Part shown: one piece after another, positions 33,027 through 40,997 of the stretch
How positions within the stretch are numbered: the first letter of the stretch is position 1
Layout of the letters: every line of letters begins with the position of its first letter
Assembly: GCA_951813255.1 (NCBI GenBank)
Contig: OX638353.1
Coordinates: 1,178,001 to 1,242,000 of the forward strand
Source: an uncultured Dehalococcoidia bacterium
Lineage (GTDB): Bacteria > Chloroflexota > Dehalococcoidia > Lucifugimonadales > JAAXIE01
Reading direction: 5' to 3'
Length of the DNA stretch: 64,000 nucleotides
Translations under genes and position numbers: made by a program
Notes under the pieces: generated by a model
What the model saw: only the letters and a program-made list of their open reading frames with translations
What the model was told of the DNA's origin: nothing
The model's database searches: none

Positions 33027-34289
33027 TCAATAGACGAAAGACCTGATGCGGGATGCGCCCTGCTGGTTGGTGGCTCCGCAGATGTTGGCGGCGTTGATTT
33101 CGCGCAGTTCGCCCAAGCCAGCCGCGGTGGCGGGGCTTCCAGCGACGATGCGGTCGGGTTCGGGCATGGACCACTTGGTGTCCATCCCTCCGCAGTAGAC
33201 GATGGCGTCGATCTCGGGGAAGTTGAAGAGCAGAGCCGACTCGGCGCGACGGTCTTGGGACATGTCGGTCACCTGGACGGCAGTGCGCATGCCGAGGGCT
33301 TCGCAGAGGCGGGCGGTCTCGGCCATGTCGGCGTGGGGTGCGCCGCCGCCGTACTTGGTGAGCACGACGATGTCGGCACCCAAGTTCCACTTGGCGAGTT
33401 GGGAGGCCATCATGCAGTTGCGGTTGCGGTCGTCGCCGTCAGAGGCGGCCATGGTGGCGATGGTTCCGACGAAGTTGATTTCGCCTGCTGTGTGACGCCG
33501 ATAAAGCTCGAGAACAACAGGGTGGTTCTGGTAGAAGTAGCTTTCGACCTGCATGTTCTGGTAGGCGCAGACGAGGGCCCCGTCGAGCCATTCATTGGGG
33601 TGTAAGGGCACGGGCACCATGCCAGCGGTGTTGTTGCCGTAGAGGACCTGCTCGTCGACCTCGGCTACCCGCTGCCGGGACTGAATCTGGGCGATGTAGG
33701 CCACGCGTGGGAGGGTATTACGGGCAGGGGCGGCGGGACCTTCGAGATCGAACACCTCCCTATGTGCGGGCTCGTGGCCCTCGGCGGCCAAGGCGAGGTG
33801 AACGGCTGCTTTGACCGACGCGCCACGCAGGGCGTGAAGGCGGGCACGGCGGGGGAGGTCGGGTATTATGTGGGGAGCGATGACGACGTGATGCAGGCCA
33901 CTGAAGTCGGTGGTCTCGGCTGGAGGGCCATTCATCTCGAGCATCTTGCCTGCAGCGACCGGGGCTGATTCGTCGAGCACCGTGACGGCCGCTCCACGGA
34001 GGACGTGGGTCTCACCCTGGCCGGCGACGGCGTAGGGACCGAGGATGCCGGGGAAATCTGAGCCTGATCCCGATTCCTTGGCGCGAGGCTCGAGGATGTC
34101 GAAGACAATACCAAGTCGGCAGGACTCGCCGGGGGAGACGAGTTCGATATCGACGCTCTCCAGACGGCGGTCTTCGAGCAGGAGGCGGGTCAGGGCCTGC
34201 TTGCTGACCTCAAGGCGTTGGCCGTCGAGGGCGGTGTGGTCGCCGAAGGATATATCAGAGACGGGGTGGATGGAGAGGGTCAGGTGCAT
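33027..34289 (-). CDS. grdE: glycine-reductase-type proprotein (GrdE-like)
   Basis: 420 aa. GrdE is the proprotein of reductase component B; it is cleaved at a Cys that becomes a pyruvoyl group holding the substrate amine. Matching blocks: FGDHTALDGQRLEVSKQAL, PGESCRLGIVFDILEPRAK, FPGILGPYAVAGQGETHVLRGAAV, and NEWLDGALVCAY followed by NFVGTIAT. Cys241 in DGALVCAY is the only Cys near the expected cleavage site, which I recall as Cys242 in the clostridial enzyme; the surrounding SGNC motif is not kept. AGGAGCG precedes the ATG. It lies 87 bp before grdB. Confidence 0.85.
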   Translation of the reverse strand: MHLTLSIHPVSDISFGDHTALDGQRLEVSKQALTRLLLEDRRLESVDIELVSPGESCRLGIVFDILEPRAKESGSGSDFPGILGPYAVAGQGETHVLRGAAVTVLDESAPVAAGKMLEMNGPPAETTDFSGLHHVVIAPHIIPDLPRRARLHALRGASVKAAVHLALAAEGHEPAHREVFDLEGPAAPARNTLPRVAYIAQIQSRQRVAEVDEQVLYGNNTAGMVPVPLHPNEWLDGALVCAYQNMQVESYFYQNHPVVLELYRRHTAGEINFVGTIATMAASDGDDRNRNCMMASQLAKWNLGADIVVLTKYGGGAPHADMAETARLCEALGMRTAVQVTDMSQDRRAESALLFNFPEIDAIVYCGGMDTKWSMPEPDRIVAGSPATAAGLGELREINAANICGATNQQGASRIRSFVY

Positions 34290-34391
34290 GGGCGCTCCTG
34301 TTGGGAGATCTGAAGAATCACAGTATCACGCTGCATAATTTTAGCCCGTATGTAGGCAGTCCTAGCTGGAATGGGTGGGGAGTACGCAACA

Positions 34392-34467
34392 TTCGTAGCT
34401 AACATTGCAGTCCAACCATATCTGAAACAAATATTTTTGTATCTGGATCTCCTGCAATTTCTGCAAT
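34392..34467 (-). repeat. intergenic element with conserved inter-arm sequence, copy C
   Basis: In the 418-bp grdA-grdE gap. On the minus strand ATTGCAG occurs twice (34467-34461, 34458-34452), then TCCAGATACAAAAA and TTTCAGATATGG, then CTGCAAT (34410-34404) and TAGCTACGAA. The motifs are those of copies A and B, with another arm sequence; here the last arm precedes the AGCTACGAA core. No gene supported in this gap. Confidence 0.6.
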
Positions 34468-34707
34468 TTGGTCGCTGCTCACATACGATTCGGGGCTGAA
34501 ATGATTGCGGACTTCTCTGCCAATCGGTATCACGATTCGCGATAGGTGAGGGGCGCAGAGAAAGCTGCTTGTGGGCTGGGTTGTTGGGTCAGCACGATGA
34601 GGGTACATGTCCCCCATGATAGCGACGACGGGGGGCGGGCGTCGATAGGTAAATGTCAGGGTTGGTGGGTGGTGGATGGGCTGGCAGTGAAGGGGAAGTT
34701 GGAGGGG

Positions 34708-35184
34708 CTATTGGCCAGCTTCTGAGCGGACTTGGCGAAGGGCGTCGGCTATGGAGTCCACATCCATGGCCAGTTCGGCCAAGCCGATGTGCTCATCGTA
34801 GACTTGAGGATCGACCTGCTCTTTGATCTCGGCTTCGGTGACGTGGTAGACAGGCAGGTTGAGACCAATGCCGGCTAGGGAGCCCGCCCATGAAGGGTCA
34901 CCTTGGGTTACGGTAATGCCGTAGAGACGGCTACTTTCGGGGTTAGGCGTACCGAGGAGGACCACCAAGTCCGCCTCTTTTCCCGACTGGGTCATGGACT
35001 CGACGACTCTCTTGATTTCTTCCTGACCGTCCAGGTCAAGGGCACCAGCGGATGTTCAAACGAAGCAGTGGGTGGCCTCCAAGACCACTTGAGCGCCAGC
35101 ACTCTGGGCGCAGAGGGCGAGAGATGCGCCCTGCACGCCGTCGCGTTCTCCCAGGGCGATAGCCCACTTGCCTTTCAAATCCAC
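34708..35184 (-). CDS. grdA: glycine-reductase-type selenoprotein A (GrdA), internal TGA read as selenocysteine
   Basis: 158 aa, the usual GrdA length. The GTG at 35184 follows GAGG, and the TGA at 35058-35056 is residue 43, in the signature THCFV-U-TSAGALDLDGQEEIK (GrdA has CFVU with Sec at about 44). The rest (VVLLGTPNPESSRLYGITVTQGDPSWAGSLAGIGLNLPVYHVTEAEIKEQVD) matches GrdA to the end. GrdA is the small thiol-selenol carrier that accepts the carboxymethyl group from GrdB, releases it as a ketene-like thioester to component C, and is re-reduced by thioredoxin. If the TGA were a stop only a 42-residue fragment would be made. SECIS-like hairpin at 35022-35040. Confidence 0.93.
35022..35040 (-). 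promoter_or_regulatory. bacterial SECIS-like hairpin of grdA
   Basis: Stem CTTGACC/GGTCAGG (7 bp, one U-G) with loop TGGAC, beginning 15 nt after the TGA so that the loop lies 22 nt past it; G is the second loop base. Confidence 0.75.
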
Positions 35185-35211
35185 GTCTTTACCTCACTCA
35201 GCCGGACTGCG

Positions 35212-36633
35212 TTACGCAGATGGATTGCGTTCCAGGATGAAGGACATGCCGTCGGACATGTGGGTCATGCGTCCGAGGAAGAGGCTGCCCTTGGCCAAGA
35301 ACATGGCCCGCTGCATCCCGCCAGCCATGATACCGTCGATTGCATGGGCGAGGAAGGGCACTGCAGAGGCGATGTGACCTTGGGTGGGCGAGAAGCCGGG
35401 CATCCCGTGCTGGCGGACGAAAGCAGGAATGTCCTCGCGTCCGATCTGTTTGTCCAAGGCTGCCATGGCGGCGATGAGGCGGTAGTTCTGGGCAGGCACG
35501 TCCCCGGATGCTGCGGGCTCGGTTATTTCGGGGTTGTGCAACTCGGTGGCGTATTTGTCCACATCGTCGAGGTGCAGGCCTAGGCGCACCAGGGGTTCGC
35601 GCACCAAGCTCCCGAGGATAGCCTGCTGGGAGGAACCGGCACCTACGGTATGGCGACCAACGGAATCGAGGCGCAGGACAGGGTGGACGCCGTCGTCGGC
35701 TGAGACGAGGACAGCCACGCCGACGAGGATGTCCTCCAGGACGGGCATCTCTGCTTCAAGGTGGCCTTGGAACTTCATGCCGAGCTTGGCTAGGGAGCAA
35801 CCTCCTACCACGGCCACGTGGTCGTAGAGCCCGGAATTCACGAAGGCAGCGGCCATCACGAGACCATGGACCGGGCCGCAGCAGAAGGCCTTTACGTCGG
35901 CTCCGGTGGCGTTGTCGCAACCGCAAGCCTCGGCGACTGCCTTGGCTAGATTTCCTCCACCCCGCTGGTACCGGTCGCCAACGGCTTCCTCGCCGCAGTT
36001 GATGACGTAGTCGATGGTAGTGGGCTCCACCTGTTCACCCTGCAACAGGGCTCGGAGAGCGGATACGGCGGTGGCCTTGCAGGCTAGGTTCTCGAGGAGA
36101 ATGTCGGCGGTCAGGGAGGCGTCTTCGTTATGGCCGGATGCGATGCAGCCTACGAGACGGCCATCTATCAAGTGCAGAGGCAAGGCCTCGGCAGTGGAGT
36201 CATCGAGCAGGTTCTGGATGTGGGCCAGGGTATGGTGTGAGTTGTCCAGGGACTGCATATCCTGAGCGAACCCCTCTTCCAATGAGACCAGGTTGAAGGA
36301 ATCACATCCTTTGAGTAGGGCGTAGAAATGCTCCTCAGACATGATTTGTCCGTGAGGACCGGAAGGGGACGCATCGCCCGTCACGTCGAACCAAGGGCGA
36401 TCAATGTCCCATAGCGCGTCGGGGCTGAGATCGCCCAGCAACACGCGGTGGGGCGGATAAGAGACTGCGTCTTCGAAGCTGCGAAGGCGGGCACGGATGG
36501 CGAGCCGCAGACTGGGATCTTTGGCCAGTTCGCGGCTGGGCTTGGAGCCGTGTTCCACCAAGCCGGGGGTATGGGCTAGGGAGAAGCGAGCGCCACGCAA
36601 TACAGCGCGCCGGATGGTGTTTGGCGCTGTCAT
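35212..36633 (-). CDS. grdC: glycine-reductase-type protein C, beta subunit (GrdC)
   Basis: 473 aa thiolase-fold (KAS III-like) protein of the GrdC family, which in glycine reductase takes the acetyl unit from GrdA as a thioester before release as acetyl phosphate. N-terminal GARFSLAHTPGLVEHG and LRSFEDAVSYPPHRVLLGDLSPDAL match GrdC; the core has VINCGEEAVGDRYQRGGGNLAKAVAEACGC and FCCGPVHGLVMAAAFV with the likely active-site Cys, and HTVGAGSSQQAI. No GrdD (alpha subunit of protein C, PlsX-like, with phosphotransacylase role) is present nearby, so the thioester may go to another acceptor such as CoA. Twenty-seven bp upstream of grdA. Confidence 0.86.
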   Translation of the reverse strand: MTAPNTIRRAVLRGARFSLAHTPGLVEHGSKPSRELAKDPSLRLAIRARLRSFEDAVSYPPHRVLLGDLSPDALWDIDRPWFDVTGDASPSGPHGQIMSEEHFYALLKGCDSFNLVSLEEGFAQDMQSLDNSHHTLAHIQNLLDDSTAEALPLHLIDGRLVGCIASGHNEDASLTADILLENLACKATAVSALRALLQGEQVEPTTIDYVINCGEEAVGDRYQRGGGNLAKAVAEACGCDNATGADVKAFCCGPVHGLVMAAAFVNSGLYDHVAVVGGCSLAKLGMKFQGHLEAEMPVLEDILVGVAVLVSADDGVHPVLRLDSVGRHTVGAGSSQQAILGSLVREPLVRLGLHLDDVDKYATELHNPEITEPAASGDVPAQNYRLIAAMAALDKQIGREDIPAFVRQHGMPGFSPTQGHIASAVPFLAHAIDGIMAGGMQRAMFLAKGSLFLGRMTHMSDGMSFILERNPSA

Positions 36634-36681
36634 GGAACTCGCGGCGTCATCACGTAGGATTCGGGCCTGCGTAATGGGCCT

Positions 36682-37875
36682 CTATCGCGACAGCCCGAAA
36701 GCAGTGCCCTTCACCTCGGGGTCTTCGGAGGCATTCATGTGGTTTCCGAGGTCGACTATAAGGCTGCCCATGGCGGTCTCTCCCCAGAACCAGCCATGCA
36801 ACTCGTCCTCACCGGCACTGGGACGCTGCTCCATGCGCGCCTCGTAGTAAAAGGCCTTGAGGTCGTCAATGCACCAGCGAATGTACAAGGGATCGGAAAC
36901 ACCTTCCGGTTTTTCGGGGGCCTCGCGTCCGTTGCCTTGGGAATAGTCCTGGAGGTAGCGCACGATGCCACGGAAGCGCCGCTGGGGTACGCCGGTCAGG
37001 CCCACGAGGGTACGGCCGCCTTGGTTGTCGACCCAGCGCTCGTAGTATTCGCGCAATGAGGTCAACTCGTCGGCGGGGTCGGAGAGGGACTTGGCACTGT
37101 CACCCTGGACGGCAGACGCTTGGAGCAGGTTGACCGGTCCCTCGCCATTTTCGGGGAATTCACCCAAGACTGGTGTATCGTCCTTCTGCAGCAGACCGAG
37201 GGCGGCCGCGATGACCTTGTGCTGGAAGTCAGCGTCGTTGGCCCGGCCCAAGGCGGAACCGTAGGGGAAGGGAACGGCCAAGGCCCGGGGGGCCTTTACG
37301 CGAGCAGCGTGCTCCTTGACCAGAGCTATGCAGGTGGTGCTGAGGCCGGCCTCTTCGAAGACTCTGGCGATCACACAGACTGTGTGAGTGCAGAGGGGTC
37401 AAGTGGGTGTCAGGATGACGGCATCGACGCCTTCGGCCCGCAGGAGCTGGGCGACCTCGGGCGCGCCGTCAGTCAATATCTTGCTGGGGTCGCGCTGGGC
37501 GCCCATGAAGGAGTAGAAGTTCTGGGAGATGCTGCCGACCTGGCCCCGGTCTCGGATCTCTCTCATGCGGTCAACGGGGAATGTTATGTTGACATCCTTA
37601 TAGAGGGGCACGTGGTCGAAGCCGATGCTGCTGCTGCTGTGGCTCATGAGGACGTCCTTGCCATCTGCATCAGCGGGGATCGCACGGAAACCCGAGTCGC
37701 CACGACCGAAAGGCTTGTCGCTGCGCAGGTGGAGCCCGGCGCTGGTCACAAGGGCCAGCTTGGCTTCGGAGAGAGGTTTGCGCATGGGAGTGACAGGGGA
37801 GTCGTCATGTTCCATGCAAGGGAACATGATGGCAGAGTTGCGCTGGGCTTCGCTGAGTTCTTCGAGCCTTGGCAT
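36682..37875 (-). CDS. D-proline-reductase-like selenoprotein (PrdB-like), internal TGA read as selenocysteine
   Basis: 397 aa if the TGA at 37401-37399 is Sec159. Residues 30-200 match PrdB-type proteins: LALVTSAGLHLRSDKPF, GFRAIP, DVNITFPVDRMREI, SFMG, then VDAVILTPT-U-PLCTHTVCVIARVFEEAGL. Here the Sec motif is U-x-x-C, keeping one Cys. The C-terminal 150 residues are not part of short PrdB and hold a Trp/Arg-rich domain of unknown role. Both halves join without frame change through the TGA. GGAGGAG precedes the ATG. First gene of the cluster; no PrdA-type partner is present, so GrdE may serve it. Substrate unknown. Confidence 0.85.
37371..37387 (-). promoter_or_regulatory. bacterial SECIS-like hairpin of the prdB-like gene
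   Basis: Perfect 7-bp stem TCACACA/TGTGTGA with loop GTC, 11 nt after the TGA, so the loop is 18 nt past it and starts with G. Confidence 0.75.
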
Positions 37876-37932
37876 GGTGTCTCCTCCTACCGTGAGGCGC
37901 TGTAATTCTATTGGAACGCAGGCCGTGACGAC

Positions 37933-38166
37933 CTACAGGCGAGGCTTGTAGCCCAAGACAACCTCCAGCTCGCCTGGCTCTAGCAGGACCTGGATCTCGG
38001 TCGCATACTCTACTTTACCGTCCTTCCAGATTGGAAAAGAGCCGACTGTCGTAATGGCCTCGTACTGGGCCTTGATGGCGGCCCTACGCAGGGCGGCCGC
38101 GGCAGCAAGGGTGTCGGGGCTCCAGGCCTGGGATGTCACCTCGTGCGTGCCGTTGTCATCGCGCAT
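37933..38166 (-). CDS. small protein downstream of zeta-like kinase
   Basis: 77 aa, charged and soluble, with a helical TLAAAAALRRAAIKAQYEAI segment and a C-terminal strand-rich part. It overlaps the end of the zeta-like gene by 11 nt, so they are translated together. Unrecognised; by position it may be the antidote or partner of that kinase, which is inference only. Confidence 0.6.
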   Translation of the reverse strand: MRDDNGTHEVTSQAWSPDTLAAAAALRRAAIKAQYEAITTVGSFPIWKDGKVEYATEIQVLLEPGELEVVLGYKPRL

Positions 38167-38698
38167 CGATCAGTCTCCCTTGTTCAACAGGTCTCGGTGG
38201 ACTCACTGTAGCATCGTACATTACCCACTCGTCAACCAAGCCTTTGTATATCAGGTCAAAGTTGCGCAGGCCGGAATCGAATCTGCGCCTAATGTCCTCT
38301 TCCGGCACGTGATGACCACCCCTGCGCACGCGGTGTTGCACCCGGTCTACGGCGATGTGGGCCGATGGAAGGCGCAGATAGTGGAGCGCCACCCAATAGC
38401 CCTGTTCCTGCCACTTGGGAATCATGCGGGCAAACCCACGCCCGCTTAGGGTAACTTCGAAGGCGAAGCTGTCACCCCGGCTGACGTAGTTATCAATCAT
38501 TTCCAGCATGAGACGCCCCGCCCGAACGGCAGGTACTTCCGGTTGGAATGGGTTAAGGCCAGCAGCGATGAGGTCGGCGTTGATGAAAATAGGGCAGCCG
38601 GCCTCGTTGGGAAGGAATTCGGTGGCAAATGTGGTCTTGCCTGCGCCGTTTGGGCCAGCGATGATCAGAATCTTCTTGGCTGAGGTCATGGAGCGCAT
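38156..38698 (-). CDS. zeta-toxin-like P-loop kinase
   Basis: 180 aa ABC-type ATPase/zeta-toxin family. Walker A GPNGAGKTT at about 15-23, then FINADLIAAGLNPF, the DxxxxE-like FEVTLSGRG (zeta toxins use a similar FEGT segment to hold UDP-GlcNAc) and RRGGHHVPEEDIRRRF with basic phosphate-binding residues. Zeta toxins phosphorylate peptidoglycan precursors, but many chromosomal relatives have unknown targets. No epsilon antitoxin precedes it; the small gene after it overlaps. ATG at 38698 or 38689 both possible. Confidence 0.78.
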   Translation of the reverse strand: MRSMTSAKKILIIAGPNGAGKTTFATEFLPNEAGCPIFINADLIAAGLNPFQPEVPAVRAGRLMLEMIDNYVSRGDSFAFEVTLSGRGFARMIPKWQEQGYWVALHYLRLPSAHIAVDRVQHRVRRGGHHVPEEDIRRRFDSGLRNFDLIYKGLVDEWVMYDATVSPPRPVEQGRLIDAR

Positions 38699-38800
38699 CT
38701 TACGCCTGACCGCGTCAACTTGCTGTAGGAACCCAGCGCGGCTTATACTCGGAGCGATTCAAGCCTTCTGACCCAAGGACGAATTTCGAGGAGGACGGCA

Positions 38801-39817
38801 GTGGCAGACTATAAGGTTCTCGATTCTGACGGACACATCATCGAGTCGGTGGAGGGCATACGCAAGTACATAGACCCCAAGTTCGACCGACCCCGGCTGT
38901 TCGGCGGCGACACTTGGGACCGCAACCTTCACGACAAACTGGGGGCGAACCCGCAATCTCCGCAAGAGCAGCTGGACGCCATGGACCAGGACGGTGTGGA
39001 TATGGCCATACTTTATCCCAGCGCATTGCTGTCACTGGCTTTCTACAAGGAACCCGGATACGCGCTGGCACTATCGCAGGCCTATAACAGTTGGCTGCAC
39101 AACTTCTGCCAGACCAACCCCGATCGGCTGAAGTTCTCGGCCGTTCTTGCTCCGCAGGACTCAGAGGGCGCCGCCAAGGAGTTGCGCAGGTCCATTACCG
39201 AGTTAGGCGCGGTGGGCGGTATGGTGCCCATCAATGTGCCACAGCGCCCTGACTGGAGCCACACCTACTACGACCCCATCTACGCTGAGGCCCAGGACTT
39301 GGATGTGGCCCTTTCCTACCATCCGGGCACTGGCGTGTTTTCCATCGGCAACTCACGGTTCGACAACTTCATCAATGTGCACACCATCGACTTCCCGGTG
39401 GAGAACATGATTGCCTTGTGCAGCGCGGTGGTCGGTGGAGTGCTGGAGCGGTTCCCGGCCATCCGATTGGCCTTCCTGGAGTCGGGAATTGGCTGGGTGC
39501 CCTACATGATGGACCGGCTGGATGAGGAGGTGGAGAAGCGGGGCGAGGACGAAGCTCCGTGGCTGACGATGAAGCCCAGCGAGTACATCACCAGCGGGCG
39601 TTGCTACTTCGGCGTTGAGTGTGGCGAGAAGACGATCCCCGACGCCATCCGGACCACGGGTGACGACTGCGTGATATTCGCCTCGGACTACCCTCACTGG
39701 GATGCCGACTGGCCTCACACCGTGAGCACGGCCCAAGGCCGGCAGGACCTGATGCAGACCACGAAGCGCAAGTGGATGCACGACAACATCAAGAAGTTGT
39801 ACAAGCTCGAAGTGTAG
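38801..39817 (+). CDS. amidohydrolase family protein
   Basis: 338 aa, complete relative of the gene at 1-1038. N-terminal metal motif DSDGHIIE, then DMAILYPSALLSL, LSYHPGTGVF with a metal-ligand His, and FASDYPHWD with the C-terminal Asp, as in ACMSD-type decarboxylases and hydrolases. GTG start preceded by GAGGAGG at 5-6 nt. Single gene ending at a strong terminator. Likely a decarboxylase or hydrolase of cyclic acids; substrate unknown. Confidence 0.9.
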   Translation: MADYKVLDSDGHIIESVEGIRKYIDPKFDRPRLFGGDTWDRNLHDKLGANPQSPQEQLDAMDQDGVDMAILYPSALLSLAFYKEPGYALALSQAYNSWLHNFCQTNPDRLKFSAVLAPQDSEGAAKELRRSITELGAVGGMVPINVPQRPDWSHTYYDPIYAEAQDLDVALSYHPGTGVFSIGNSRFDNFINVHTIDFPVENMIALCSAVVGGVLERFPAIRLAFLESGIGWVPYMMDRLDEEVEKRGEDEAPWLTMKPSEYITSGRCYFGVECGEKTIPDAIRTTGDDCVIFASDYPHWDADWPHTVSTAQGRQDLMQTTKRKWMHDNIKKLYKLEV

Positions 39818-39843
39818 TCCACCGAAGCACTGCGGGATTAAAC

Positions 39844-39879
39844 AAGAGAGCGGGGAGGCCATGGCCTCCCCGCTCTCTT
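39844..39879. terminator. bidirectional terminator between convergent genes
   Basis: 17-bp perfect inverted repeat, 39844-39860 and 39863-39879 (GAGAGCGGGGAGGCC core), flanked by AAAC on one side and TTTTG on the other, so both strands get a T-rich tail. Separates the amidohydrolase and the convergent SDR. Confidence 0.9.
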
Positions 39880-39901
39880 TTGTGCAATCGGTTTGGTTGC
39901 A

Positions 39902-40738
39902 CTATGTCATGTTGGAGCCTCCGGCTACGCTGATGGAGAGGCCTGTCAGGTAGTCGGACTGGTCGGAGGCTAGGTAGGCGGCGGTGCGGGCGATGTCGTC
40001 GGCTTGGGCGACGCGGCCTAAGGGGACACGCTGGTCGCCCTCGCGGAGCATAAGGGCGTGCTGTTCACGGCCAGAGACACCTTCGGAGGCCAGCGCGGCG
40101 GCGATGTATTCAGGGCGCTCGGTGTCGACGAGGCCGGGGCAGATGGCGTTTACGTTGATGTTGTGCGGGGCCAGTTCCAAGGCCAGGGCTTGGGTAAAGC
40201 CGACCAAGGCGAACTTGGAGGCGCAATAGGCTGCGTAGCGGGCCACTCCACGCTTGCCAGCCACTGACGAGATGATGATGATCTTGCCTCCCTGTCCACG
40301 CGAGATCATCTCGCGGGCCACGGCTTGGGAGCAGAGGAAGGTGCCCTTGACGTTTACGCGTTGCACCTCGTCGAAGGCTTCCTCCTCCAGGTCCACGACG
40401 GGAACACGGTCCTTGCCGGGGCGGGAGCCGGCGTTGTTGACGAGAATGTCGATGTGGCCGAAACGAGACAGGGCCTGCTGCACCATCTCGGTTACTTGGG
40501 AGGCGTCGGAGATGTCGGCTGTTATGGGTACGGCCTGCCTGCCCAGCGCTTCTATCTCCTGCACCACTTGGGCGATGCCTCCCCAGTCGGCGGCGCGCTC
40601 GGCGTAGGGGTTGGGGGCGATGTCATTGACGACCACGTCGGCGCCCTCCTGCGCCAGCCGGGTGGCGATAGCCCTGCCCATCCCTCGCTGACCTCCAGCA
40701 CCAGTGACCAGAGCGACTTTTCCTTCAAGGTTGTACAT
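39902..40738 (-). CDS. short-chain dehydrogenase/reductase
   Basis: 278 aa classical SDR. NAD(P)-binding TGAGGQRGMGRAIA, NNAG, catalytic S-x13-YAAYCASK, and a C-terminal SDYLTGLSISVAGG. The Asp after the second strand (VVVNDI) suggests NAD preference. AAGGAGC precedes the ATG. It is a single gene; no neighbour fixes the substrate, though an alcohol or 3-hydroxyacyl dehydrogenase role is plausible. Confidence 0.92.
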   Translation of the reverse strand: MYNLEGKVALVTGAGGQRGMGRAIATRLAQEGADVVVNDIAPNPYAERAADWGGIAQVVQEIEALGRQAVPITADISDASQVTEMVQQALSRFGHIDILVNNAGSRPGKDRVPVVDLEEEAFDEVQRVNVKGTFLCSQAVAREMISRGQGGKIIIISSVAGKRGVARYAAYCASKFALVGFTQALALELAPHNINVNAICPGLVDTERPEYIAAALASEGVSGREQHALMLREGDQRVPLGRVAQADDIARTAAYLASDQSDYLTGLSISVAGGSNMT

Positions 40739-40932
40739 GGCGGGCTCCTTCTCCGGCGCGAGGCCAGCATAGAACTACGTTGTCAGCTATGGGCTACCCG
40801 ACATTATAGTCTCAACGCCCTAGCAGGATACCCGATTCTCTCAGTGCGCCGAATCCCGGCTATTCCGTAAACCGTCATCTAGTGATTCACTATCGAAGAT
40901 GGAATGGAACCTCTCTTTCATGCAGAACTATG

Positions 40933-40963
40933 TTGACAAACGATTCTTTGTTTATCATATTAT
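40933..40963 (+). promoter_or_regulatory. promoter of the Liv transporter operon
   Basis: TTGACA (40933-40938) and TATTAT (40958-40963) 19 bp apart, in an AT-rich stretch 35 bp before the solute-binding-protein start. The spacing is long; CATATT at 17 bp is a weaker alternative. Confidence 0.55.
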
Positions 40964-40997
40964 GCGGCCAGCGTCGGAACCTTGCAGGAGGTGAACC

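Noticed and set aside
34399..34617. 72-aa frame on the minus strand in the grdA-grdE gap
   Set aside because: No ribosome site or homology; it runs over the repeat element motifs, so it is likely chance.
31899..37401. In-frame TGA codons in three genes as nonsense mutations or frameshifts
   Set aside because: All three lie at the known Sec positions, reading continues in the same frame with family-matching sequence, and each has a SECIS-like hairpin.
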